Below, piece after piece: positions 1 to 7,589 of a DNA stretch of 64,000 bases. The position numbers and the translations under genes were made by a program. A model generated the notes under the pieces. It had not been told where the DNA came from. It worked only from the letters and a program-made list of their open reading frames with translations, and searched no databases. Positions within the stretch are counted from its first letter, which is position 1, and every line of letters begins with the position of its first letter. Origin of the DNA: 2-02-FULL-55-14 sp964581115 (lineage in GTDB: Bacteria > Bacteroidota > Ignavibacteria > UBA10030); assembly GCA_964581115.1 (NCBI GenBank), contig CAZOMY010000013.1, positions 13,788 to 77,787 of the forward strand, in the 5' to 3' direction.

Positions 1-2
1 AG

Positions 3-281
3 GAACCCGGCACCGATGCCGAGATCAAGCAGTTCTGTTCGGCCACCTACGGCGTTTCGTTCGACATGTTCTCGAAGATCAGCGTCAAGGGGAGCGACCA
101 GCATCCATTATACGCTTACTTGACGGAGGAGTCGCCCGTGAAAGGGGCGGTCAAATGGAACTTCCAGAAGTATCTTGTGGACAGACGTGGGAATGTGATC
201 GCAAAGTTCGCGCCGGGCGTGGAGCCGCTGGACGAGGAGATTGTGAAGAAGATCGAAGCGGCGTTGAATGAAAAGTCCTGA
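3..281 (+). CDS. Glutathione peroxidase, C-terminal part (truncated by window edge)
   Basis: The reading frame is open from the window edge and ends in a TGA; 92 codons are visible. The stretch KWNFQKYLVDRRG carries the Trp and Asn of the glutathione peroxidase catalytic tetrad, and the segment before it (FDMFSKISVKG...HPLYAYL) is the usual helix and loop of that family. The catalytic Cys/Sec and Gln lie upstream, outside the window, so it cannot be told whether this is a Cys enzyme. The family reduces peroxides in the cytoplasm or periplasm, with thioredoxin as the usual bacterial donor. A strong hairpin terminator follows, so the gene probably ends its transcript here. Confidence 0.9.
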   Translation, partial: EPGTDAEIKQFCSATYGVSFDMFSKISVKGSDQHPLYAYLTEESPVKGAVKWNFQKYLVDRRGNVIAKFAPGVEPLDEEIVKKIEAALNEKS

Positions 282-298
282 TCGTGTATCATCGTAAG

Positions 299-340
299 GC
301 AACGGGCGGTCGTCCTGCGGATGGCCGCCCGTTTACTTTT
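299..340 (+). terminator. Rho-independent terminator after glutathione peroxidase
   Basis: A perfect 9-bp stem (AACGGGCGG at 301-309 with CCGCCCGTT at 325-333) is followed by TACTTTT. It lies between the peroxidase stop and pabB. It also argues against any pabB start upstream of about 340. Confidence 0.85.
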
Positions 341-349
341 CTGCCCTCC

Positions 350-380
350 TTTCTCCTGCATCGACCGCTTCCTATATTGG
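350..380 (+). promoter_or_regulatory. Weak Bacteroidota-type promoter before pabB-pabC
   Basis: TTT (350-352), 20 bases, then TATATTGG (373-380) fit the TTG-N20-TAnnTT pattern seen elsewhere in this window with one mismatch in the -33 element. If real, transcription would begin at about the ATG at 384, giving a leaderless message, or the ATG at 450 is the start. Confidence 0.4.
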
Positions 381-383
381 TCC

Positions 384-2279
384 ATGGACGACGAGCAGCT
401 ACGCAACGAACTGACACGGGACCTCCATGCCCACGGCGGCATTCTCTCGATGGACGGGCTCCGGGCGTTGGATGAGCTGGATGATATCGTCCTGCTCGAG
501 ACCCATCGGCCGAACGAGCTCGGCGCGACGACCTATCTCTTCGACACCCTTGAAGACGTCATCTGGGCCGACCGCGTCCATGAGGTCGTACCGGCACTCG
601 TGCGTGCACAGATGTGGATCGAACGGGGGTATTATGTTGCCGGATATCTCGGATACGAAGCAGCTTCCGCCTTTCTGCCCGTGCCGTCGCGCGATCCCGC
701 GCCAAGTCCCACGCACCTCGTCTGGCTGGGTGTCTATGCCGACCCGCTCATCGTTCCCCGAACGGGCACCTCGGTGCCTTCGCCGCAGCCGTCGACTGAT
801 CTGACGATCTCGGAGCTGTCGCCCAGAATCTCTCGACGGACGTATCTTGAGTCATTCCGCCGCATCCGCGAATACCTCGAGCGCGGTCATACCTACCAGG
901 TCAACCTGACCTTTCCGCTCGACGGCCATTTCACAGGGGCTTCGGTCGAACTGTACGCCCGCCTGCGATCGACACAGCCGGTGCCGTACGGAGCGTACAT
1001 CCGCCATGGCGACATTGCGGTCATTTCGCTTTCGCCCGAGCTGTTCGTCCATGTGGAGCGGGGACGGGCGACGCTCAAACCGATGAAGGGTACGTCGCGG
1101 AGGGGACGGTTCAGCGCCGAGGATGCGGAGCTCATCGAACGATTGAGGAGATCGGAGAAAGACCGCGCTGAGAACCGGATGATCGTCGACCTGCTGCGCA
1201 ACGACATCGGCCGGCTGGCGAAGCCGGGAACGGTCAAGGTGCCCGCGTTCTTTTCGATCGAGCAACACCCGACCCTGATCCAGGCGACGAGCACGATCAC
1301 GGCAATGCTGGCGGGGCCGACGAACCTCGTCGACCTCTTTCGTGCGCTCTTCCCGTGCGGGTCGGTGACAGGTGCGCCCAAGATCGAAACCATGCGCATC
1401 ATCAACGAGCTCGAGCGAGAGCCCCGAGGGGTCTATACGGGGGCCATCGGCTTCTTCGGCCCCGAAGGCCGAGGCACGTTCAGCGTCGCCATCCGAACGC
1501 TGGTATCAAACGAGGAAGAGGGGACCTTCCGGCTTGACGTTGGCAGCGGGGTGACCATCGCTTCGCCCCCGAAAGACGAGTACGAAGAATGCCTGTTGAA
1601 GGCCCGCTTCGTCGAAGCGGAACCGTACGACCATCGGCTGTTCGAGACGATCCTCTGGACTCCACACGATGGGTTGGAGCTGCTGCCGGACCATCTCCGG
1701 CGACTGGCGGATTCCGCGTCGTATTTTGGCTGGCAGGTGGACTTGGAGGAGGTGCGACGGACGCTTCTAAACGAGGCGAGGCGTCTGGAGCAGTCGTCGG
1801 AGGGGGTCGGGGCCTGGCGGGTCCGTCTTGACGTTGACAGCCATGGAGCGCTGCAGGTCGCGTCGAAACCGCTGGATGCGATACCTGACCGGCCGCAGGT
1901 CGGCTTCGCCCGCAAGCGCATCTCGACCGGGGATCGATTCCAGTATCATAAGACCACCCGCAGGGACCTCTACGACCTGCTGATTAAGAAAGCTGAACGA
2001 CGGGGCTGGTTCGACGTTATCGTCTTGAATGAGAGAGGTGAAGTGGCGGAGGGGGCCCGATCGAACGTTGTCATTCGCCGCGGGGATGTCTGGTTGACGC
2101 CTCCCGTGGGGTCGGGCATTCTGGCCGGCATCTATCGAGGTCATCTGCTGAGAGGTCGGCGTCCGTTGGTGCGCGAAGCCGTCCTAAAGACCGAGGATCT
2201 GCGGACGGCAGACGAGGTCCACTGCTGCAACGCATTGCGAGGTCTTCTGCGCGTCGAACTGGTGTGGAAGGAGATCTGA
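384..2279 (+). CDS. pabBC: Fused aminodeoxychorismate synthase component I / aminodeoxychorismate lyase (PabB-PabC)
   Basis: Residues about 1-415 are a chorismate-utilising PabB domain; the signature GSVTGAPKIETMRIINELE is intact. From about residue 418 (LFETILWT) a class IV PLP domain of the PabC type follows, with the presumptive PLP lysine K523 in YHKTTRR and the family segment GARSNVV. Together they convert chorismate plus ammonia (from a PabA glutaminase not seen here) to 4-aminobenzoate for folate. Such fusions are known in many bacteria. ATG 384 was chosen because a longer reading frame starts inside the preceding terminator hairpin; ATG 450 is possible. The next gene has its own promoter, so this looks monocistronic. 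Confidence 0.92.
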   Translation: MDDEQLRNELTRDLHAHGGILSMDGLRALDELDDIVLLETHRPNELGATTYLFDTLEDVIWADRVHEVVPALVRAQMWIERGYYVAGYLGYEAASAFLPVPSRDPAPSPTHLVWLGVYADPLIVPRTGTSVPSPQPSTDLTISELSPRISRRTYLESFRRIREYLERGHTYQVNLTFPLDGHFTGASVELYARLRSTQPVPYGAYIRHGDIAVISLSPELFVHVERGRATLKPMKGTSRRGRFSAEDAELIERLRRSEKDRAENRMIVDLLRNDIGRLAKPGTVKVPAFFSIEQHPTLIQATSTITAMLAGPTNLVDLFRALFPCGSVTGAPKIETMRIINELEREPRGVYTGAIGFFGPEGRGTFSVAIRTLVSNEEEGTFRLDVGSGVTIASPPKDEYEECLLKARFVEAEPYDHRLFETILWTPHDGLELLPDHLRRLADSASYFGWQVDLEEVRRTLLNEARRLEQSSEGVGAWRVRLDVDSHGALQVASKPLDAIPDRPQVGFARKRISTGDRFQYHKTTRRDLYDLLIKKAERRGWFDVIVLNERGEVAEGARSNVVIRRGDVWLTPPVGSGILAGIYRGHLLRGRRPLVREAVLKTEDLRTADEVHCCNALRGLLRVELVWKEI

Positions 2280-2295
2280 CCCGGGTCTCATCTCG

Positions 2296-2326
2296 TTGGA
2301 ACTGCCCCGCAAATCGGCTAGATTGA
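2296..2326 (+). promoter_or_regulatory. Promoter TTG-N20-TAGATTGA
   Basis: TTG at 2296-2298, exactly 20 bases, then TAGATTGA at 2319-2326. Predicted transcription start is within a few bases of the GTG at 2334, suggesting a leaderless or nearly leaderless message. Confidence 0.6.
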
Positions 2327-2333
2327 ATACCTC

Positions 2334-4544
2334 GTGCGTCCGTCCCGCCTGATATTCGCACTCTGCACCGTCGTCAGTTACGGCATTGCACAGCCGGCTG
2401 ATCTGCGCGGCATCGTAGCCGACAGCACGAGCGGTGAGCGGCTGCCGTTCGCCTCCATCCAGATCGCCTCGATCAACCGGGGCGGTTCGACGAACTTCAA
2501 CGGCTTCTATCTTCTGACGAACGTGCCCCCCGGGGTCTACGAGGTCACGGCGAGCTCGATCGGCTACACCCGGCAGACGCGACGCGTCACCGTGCTCGCC
2601 GGCAGTTCCAACGTCCTTAACTTTGAGCTGGCGGCCGAGCCTGTGGAGTTCTCCGAAGTGGTCGTCACGGAGCGAGCCCGCCGGGAGCTGTCGGAGATCA
2701 ACACAAGCGTTCACGTCATGGACGTCGAGCAGGTGCGGAGCATCCCTTCGGTGATGCAGCCCGATGTCTTTCGAGCCATCCAGATCCTGCCGGGCGTGGT
2801 CTCTTCGAGCGACGTGAACACCCACTTCTATGTGCGTGGAGGCGCGGGGGACCAGAACCTCATCATGCTGGACGGGATGAAGATCTACAACCCGTTCCAC
2901 GCGTTCGGCATCTTCAGCCTGTTCGACCCCGACATCATCAAGACGACGGAGGTGTACACCGGCGCCTTCCCGCCGGGTTTCGGCGGTCGGCTGTCGTCCG
3001 TCGTCAGCATGCTGACGCGAGACGGTAACCGCAAGGAATACGCGGTCAAGGCCGAGGCGAGCCTGGCGTCGTCAAAGCTGCAGGTCGAGGGCCCCCTCTA
3101 TGGCGCCACGAGGGTGCTGGCGAATGCGCGTGTGTCGACATTCAGCAATGTACTCGATCGGGTCGTGCGAAAGGACCTGCCCCTCTCCTTCTACGATGCC
3201 TTCGTGAAGGTCACGGGAGAGGACCTCTCGGAACACTCGCGCTACGGATTCACCGGGTTCTTCAGCGGCGACGACATGCGATCCCGTTCGTCGGCCGACC
3301 CCGACTACATATGGCGCAACCACGCCCTCGGCTTCAACGGCGGCGGACTCATCAACGAGCGACTGTTCGTCGACGTTGTGGCCTACGAGAACCTGTTCGA
3401 AGCCAGCAGGCGACCGCGCAGTTCTGCCTCCTCGCCAGCCCGCACGAAAGTGCGCGAGACGGGGGTGCGCACGCAGGCGACGAAATACACCGACTCGAAG
3501 GACCTGTTCTTCATCGGCTTCGACTTTTCGTTCCCGTCGGTCGACTATGAAGTGGTGAACGTGGCGGGGGTTCCGCAGTCCTTGTCCTCCTCGTTCGTCG
3601 AATTCTGGACCTGGCTGCGCTACCAGGCGACGATAGGTGCCTGGCAGCTGGATGGCGGCATCCATCTCGACGCCGGTTCGGTCTTCCAGCGATCCGGAGG
3701 ATGGGAGGTGCTCGAGCCGCGTTTGAACGTAAGCTTGTCTCTGGCTCCTCAATGGAAGTGGAAGGCATCCTTTGGACGCTTCAGCCAGCATCTCATCACC
3801 GTGAACAATGAGGATGACGTCATTCCGATCTTCGACGCCTGGATCGAGGTGCCTGAAGGGATCGGCTCTCAGCGGGCTGATCATTTCGTGACGGGATTGG
3901 AAGGGAATCCCCTGGCTGAACTGGCGATCAGCGTGCAGACGTATTACAAGAGCTACAGCGCCCTCGTCACATACAACCGCGACAAAGTGGAGGCCGCCGA
4001 CCCGGACTATGTCAAAGGGCGAGGGAAGGCGTACGGGTTGGAGACGCTGGTCCGCTACGGCCGCCCCGGATGGGACCTCTACGCCACCCACACGCTGGGT
4101 TGGACGACGGTAACGAATGGAACCCTCACGTATCCGCCACGTCACGACCGCCGGCATGTCGTGAACGTGCTGGGGGTCCTCAGCGTCGAGCCGTTCGAGT
4201 TCGTTGCTCGCTGGGAGTTCGGCTCGGGTTTCCCGTTCACGCCGTCGATCGGCTACTACGAACGGTTGACGCTCGATGACCCCTGGGGTCTGCCCGTCGG
4301 GCAACAACCCAGCGAACCCTATCTCCGGCTTGGAGAGAAGAACGCCAGGCGTCTGCCGGTCTACCACCGCCTCGACCTGGGCGCAAAATACCGGTTCACG
4401 GTCGGTCGGCTGCGGGGAGCCCTCGGACTGCAGATCGCCAACGTGTATGACCGGGCGAACGTCTTCTACGTCGACCGTACCACAGGGCGGGTTGTCACGA
4501 TGCTGCCGTTCTTTCCGTCTGTCACCCTCACTGCCGAATACTGA
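2334..4544 (+). CDS. TonB-dependent receptor with carboxypeptidase-like regulatory domain
   Basis: A 736-residue outer-membrane receptor. A short signal peptide ending near PADLRG is followed by a carboxypeptidase-regulatory-like beta-sandwich (about 20-105), a plug domain with IQILPGVVSSS and FYVRGGAGDQN (about 115-225), and a long beta-barrel ending in aromatic VTLTAEY. The substrate is unknown. The start is a GTG without a Shine-Dalgarno, placed right after the predicted promoter. Its stop overlaps the start of the next gene (TGATG), so it is co-translated with the DUF4249 lipoprotein, a pairing common in Bacteroidota. The receptor is therefore probably a SusC/FecA-like importer that works with a surface lipoprotein. 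Confidence 0.9.
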   Translation: MRPSRLIFALCTVVSYGIAQPADLRGIVADSTSGERLPFASIQIASINRGGSTNFNGFYLLTNVPPGVYEVTASSIGYTRQTRRVTVLAGSSNVLNFELAAEPVEFSEVVVTERARRELSEINTSVHVMDVEQVRSIPSVMQPDVFRAIQILPGVVSSSDVNTHFYVRGGAGDQNLIMLDGMKIYNPFHAFGIFSLFDPDIIKTTEVYTGAFPPGFGGRLSSVVSMLTRDGNRKEYAVKAEASLASSKLQVEGPLYGATRVLANARVSTFSNVLDRVVRKDLPLSFYDAFVKVTGEDLSEHSRYGFTGFFSGDDMRSRSSADPDYIWRNHALGFNGGGLINERLFVDVVAYENLFEASRRPRSSASSPARTKVRETGVRTQATKYTDSKDLFFIGFDFSFPSVDYEVVNVAGVPQSLSSSFVEFWTWLRYQATIGAWQLDGGIHLDAGSVFQRSGGWEVLEPRLNVSLSLAPQWKWKASFGRFSQHLITVNNEDDVIPIFDAWIEVPEGIGSQRADHFVTGLEGNPLAELAISVQTYYKSYSALVTYNRDKVEAADPDYVKGRGKAYGLETLVRYGRPGWDLYATHTLGWTTVTNGTLTYPPRHDRRHVVNVLGVLSVEPFEFVARWEFGSGFPFTPSIGYYERLTLDDPWGLPVGQQPSEPYLRLGEKNARRLPVYHRLDLGAKYRFTVGRLRGALGLQIANVYDRANVFYVDRTTGRVVTMLPFFPSVTLTAEY

Positions 4545-5503
4545 TGCACACCTTCATTCAACGATCGCTGCCGTTGCTCGTGGCCACCGTCCTGATCGCC
4601 GTCTCGGGCTGCGACGGCGTCTTCGATCCGAAAGGCACGTTCGAAAAGAGGCTTGTCATCTTTGGGCTACTGACGCCGGGCTCGGATTCAGTGCAGATCC
4701 GATTGCAGTCGACATACGATCCGCCGGGGTCCGATCCACTCGCGACCACGGAGGGGCCCGACCTGTCGGGCGCAGCGGCAACGGTCCTGTGGGGCTCAGG
4801 TCAGGCGACATTACGCGATACGCTCGTGCCGTACCCCGGGCGATACACGACGGGGCTTCACCTGCTCACCGCCCCGTTACGCGTTGCTCGAGGTACGGCC
4901 TATACGGTGCGGGTCGACCTGGCCGGCTACGGCCGAGTCGAAGCAAGCACGATCGTCCCGGGTCCGGCTCCGATCTACCTGCGGGATGAGGTCCTGCTTC
5001 ATAACCCGGCCGCGACGAATGATCTTGTCATCCTCATCGGCATGGCGCCCGAAGCGCGCGGATATCTTCCGCGCCTTTTGCTCGAGTACGAGATCGTGTC
5101 GCAGGGCAATCGAGTCGAGCGGCGGGAGGTCCCTTCGGACCTTGTCACTACAGAGAGCCAGGTCTCTCCGGAATATCCCCGCCTACAGGGCGCCCCCTCG
5201 GACCGATCTGCCGGTTCAACGTCGTACGGACTGTATCAGTACCGCTCCGACGCCTACCGATATTTGCTCCAGCGACTGTATGAGACCTACGGCCAGGCCG
5301 ACCTTCGATTCCGTCGTGCGATCCTCACGGTCACGACCGTTGATCGGCACCTGTACACGTACTACTTCCTCGTGAACGGCTTCTTCGATCTGTATACCGT
5401 GCGAACGGATGAGCCCGACTACTCGAACGTGGAAGGGGGCGTGGGTTTCGTCGGTTCGTACGCCGTTGATTCCCTCGTCGTCACTCTTCCCGCAGTGTTG
5501 TGA
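4544..5503 (+). CDS. DUF4249-type lipoprotein, partner of the preceding TonB receptor
   Basis: The 319-residue product has a lipoprotein signal peptide with Cys23 in VSGCDG as the acylated residue. The body is beta-rich and begins with LVIFGLLTPGSDSVQIRLQ, which matches the N-terminal strand pattern of the DUF4249 family. That family is repeatedly encoded next to carboxypeptidase-regulatory-domain TonB receptors in Bacteroidota. Translational coupling (TGATG) to the receptor supports a receptor-associated surface lipoprotein. No enzymatic motif is visible and the ligand is unknown. Confidence 0.8.
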   Translation: MHTFIQRSLPLLVATVLIAVSGCDGVFDPKGTFEKRLVIFGLLTPGSDSVQIRLQSTYDPPGSDPLATTEGPDLSGAAATVLWGSGQATLRDTLVPYPGRYTTGLHLLTAPLRVARGTAYTVRVDLAGYGRVEASTIVPGPAPIYLRDEVLLHNPAATNDLVILIGMAPEARGYLPRLLLEYEIVSQGNRVERREVPSDLVTTESQVSPEYPRLQGAPSDRSAGSTSYGLYQYRSDAYRYLLQRLYETYGQADLRFRRAILTVTTVDRHLYTYYFLVNGFFDLYTVRTDEPDYSNVEGGVGFVGSYAVDSLVVTLPAVL

Positions 5504-5512
5504 CCGGAATGG

Positions 5513-5543
5513 TTGAACCTCCTGGGAAAATGGATTAGGTTCA
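5513..5543 (+). promoter_or_regulatory. Promoter TTG-N20-TAGGTTCA, overlapping an inverted repeat
   Basis: TTG at 5513-5515, 20 bases, then TAGGTTCA at 5536-5543; the following ATG lies 13 bases downstream. The same two elements are the arms of an inverted repeat (TGAACCT / AGGTTCA), so the site could also be an operator or a weak hairpin after the preceding gene. Confidence 0.6.
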
Positions 5544-5556
5544 TCCTGATACGGAC

Positions 5557-6372
5557 ATGGCCTTTTCATTCTTCGGAAATCGCGACCGGTTGTCGCCTCT
5601 CTGGTCTTTTTCCCCCGGCGGTTTGGTGTGGCGCCTGCTTCCCACGTCGACGGGCGGCTTTGTCGGAGAATCACGCGACCCGGAAGCGCTGCGCGTCACC
5701 TTCTTCCACCTTGACGCGATCCGCGGGACCGTGCTGTGGAAGGATCGTTCGTGGGCCGAGCCGTGGTGGACAGGGCTCGAGGCCGTGCATGGGTCCTTGG
5801 CGATCCTGCATGAATACGTGAAGCCCGATATGCCTGATCATGGACGCATCCACGCGGTTGAGCTTGCCAGTGGAGACCTGGTCTGGTCGGCGGCCGACGT
5901 GGCGTATGCGGCGGTCTCGGGCGACCGGTTGCTTGCAACGCGTCTGGACTCGATGGATCGAGAGCAGGTCGTTCTCGACCTGCGCACCGGCGAACGGCTG
6001 GGAGCACGCGACGAGGCCTCCACCGCCGATGCATGGACGATCGAAGGTGACGGTGTTCATGCGACGTCGAAGGGATTGCAGTTTCCCGAGCCCGTTCCGC
6101 AGCCGGGGGGAGATCCGAACGGCGAATCGATGGTGGAAGAGATCCGCGGCAACGGTTGGACGGTGAGGAGCATCTACGAGCCAATGACATCGGCAGGACC
6201 TCTGACGTTGCGCCAGCGCCTGCAGGTGTCCGACGCCGAGAAGCGCATCCTGCTGGACCAGGTCATTCACGCCGAAGCGCGAGCGGTCGTGCCGGACACG
6301 TTCTTCGTGTGGAACGGCATCCTGTACTACTTGAAAGAACAACGAACGCTGGTGGCGGTGCGACTTCCGTAA
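5557..6372 (+). CDS. DUF4905-like hypothetical protein
   Basis: A 271-residue protein without signal peptide or membrane segment. It has repeating patterns such as GTVLWKDRSW, GDLVWSAADV and GERLGARDEA, in which a strand is followed by a G-x-x-x-W turn; this suggests a PQQ-like or incomplete beta-propeller fold. The opening (PLWSFSPGGLVWRLLPT, then FVGESRDPE) resembles the DUF4905 family of Bacteroidota as I remember it. This is pattern recognition, not a search result. It has its own promoter with a very short predicted leader. Function unknown. Confidence 0.75.
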   Translation: MAFSFFGNRDRLSPLWSFSPGGLVWRLLPTSTGGFVGESRDPEALRVTFFHLDAIRGTVLWKDRSWAEPWWTGLEAVHGSLAILHEYVKPDMPDHGRIHAVELASGDLVWSAADVAYAAVSGDRLLATRLDSMDREQVVLDLRTGERLGARDEASTADAWTIEGDGVHATSKGLQFPEPVPQPGGDPNGESMVEEIRGNGWTVRSIYEPMTSAGPLTLRQRLQVSDAEKRILLDQVIHAEARAVVPDTFFVWNGILYYLKEQRTLVAVRLP

Positions 6373-6526
6373 GGGAGAAGCGGAAGTCAGAGTACGGAGG
6401 ACAGATGACGGAGGATCGTGGTCGGTGATCGATGGCCTGCCCTGAGCGAAGTACGATGGTCCGAGCCCGATAGGCGCAGCTCTAAGCTCACAGTCCGTAT
6501 TCCGCCCCCTAATTTCCGACAGCCTA

Positions 6527-6565
6527 TCCCCCAATTCCATTACCCAATACCCAGCACCCAGTCCC
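6527..6565. repeat. Degenerate CCCAATACCCAG simple repeat before the PhzF-family gene
   Basis: Near-heptameric runs of CCCAATT/CCCAATA/CCCAGCA/CCCAGTC lie directly upstream of the ATG. They are similar in style, not sequence, to the ATTCACC array near 61.8 kb. The rest of the 194-base gap (from 6373) shows no promoter of the window's type. Confidence 0.5.
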
Positions 6566-6566
6566 A

Positions 6567-7490
6567 ATGCCCGAAGTTCTCATCCGACAAGTTGACGCCT
6601 TCACCACCACACCGTTCGCAGGCAACTATGCCGGGGTCGTGCCGGACGGGGCCTGGTTGAGCGATGCGCAGATGCTCTCGATCGCGCGCGAGATGAATGT
6701 CTCGGAAACGGCATTCATTCTTCCGCCCAGCCAGCCGGAGGCCGACCTTCGCATTCGGTGGTTCACGCCGGGAGAAGAGGTGCCGCTGTGCGGTCATGCG
6801 ACGGTGGCGTCATTCCATCTGCTGGCCGAAGAGGGTCGGTGGGGGATGGAAAAGGCGGGGACGTATGCGTTCCGTCTGGAAACGAAGAGCGGTCTGCTGT
6901 CGGTGAACGTTGAGAAGCGGGAGGGGAGCGTTGAGATCGAATTTGAAATCCCCGTTCCCTCATTTCGCGTGCTCCCTGCACCTCCGGATGGCATCATGCA
7001 GGCGCTCGGTCTGCACGCCTCCGCTTTGGACCCACAGCTGCCGATCGTGGCGGAGAGCTATCTCTATCTGCCTGTTCGCGGGCTGAGCGATCTGGCCGCG
7101 GTTCGGCCGGACTATAGCGGGCTGGCCGACGCTTGTGCGGAGATGAAGGTACTGGGTGTGAGCGTATTGACGCTGGAAACGATCGATCCGCGGTCGGCAG
7201 TGCATTCGCGATTTTTCGCGCCGGGTCTGGGTGTGAACGAAGACCCGGTCACCGGTTCTGCGAACGGTCCGCTGGGCGTGTATCTGCGTCGCTACGCGGT
7301 CCCGCTCCGCCGGTCAGTTCCCTCGTCAACGCTTGCGGATGGCCGGGAGGTCTTTGTGGGCGAGCAGGGTGACGAAGTCGGACGACCGGGGCGCGTGGAG
7401 ATCCGGCTGCTCACGGACGGGTCGACGGTCCGCCGCGTGTGGATCGTCGGCAGGGCGGTGACGGTGTTGCGTGGCACGATGAGCGTATAG
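6567..7490 (+). CDS. PhzF-family isomerase/epimerase
   Basis: 307 residues, the normal length of the PhzF (diaminopimelate-epimerase-fold) family. The N-terminus QVDAFTTTPFAGNYAGVV, the active-site region MNVSETAFILPP with the catalytic glutamate, GHATVASFHLL, and the second-half NEDPVTGSANGPLGVYL are all present. Members isomerise or hydrate small metabolites; PhzF itself acts in phenazine synthesis, but no phenazine genes are nearby, so the substrate is unknown. A cytoplasmic enzyme, apparently a single-gene unit. Confidence 0.92.
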   Translation: MPEVLIRQVDAFTTTPFAGNYAGVVPDGAWLSDAQMLSIAREMNVSETAFILPPSQPEADLRIRWFTPGEEVPLCGHATVASFHLLAEEGRWGMEKAGTYAFRLETKSGLLSVNVEKREGSVEIEFEIPVPSFRVLPAPPDGIMQALGLHASALDPQLPIVAESYLYLPVRGLSDLAAVRPDYSGLADACAEMKVLGVSVLTLETIDPRSAVHSRFFAPGLGVNEDPVTGSANGPLGVYLRRYAVPLRRSVPSSTLADGREVFVGEQGDEVGRPGRVEIRLLTDGSTVRRVWIVGRAVTVLRGTMSV

Positions 7491-7589
7491 TACGGGATTC
7501 CAGGATCGCTCCCTGGAGATCCGGTGCGCGTCCGGACCGTGAACGGACGCGAAGGGAATGTTCGGACCGACCTTTACAGCGAGGTGATC

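Noticed and set aside
6567..7490. Phenazine biosynthesis
   Set aside because: Only a PhzF-family gene is present; without phzA-E or phzG the family name says nothing about phenazine.
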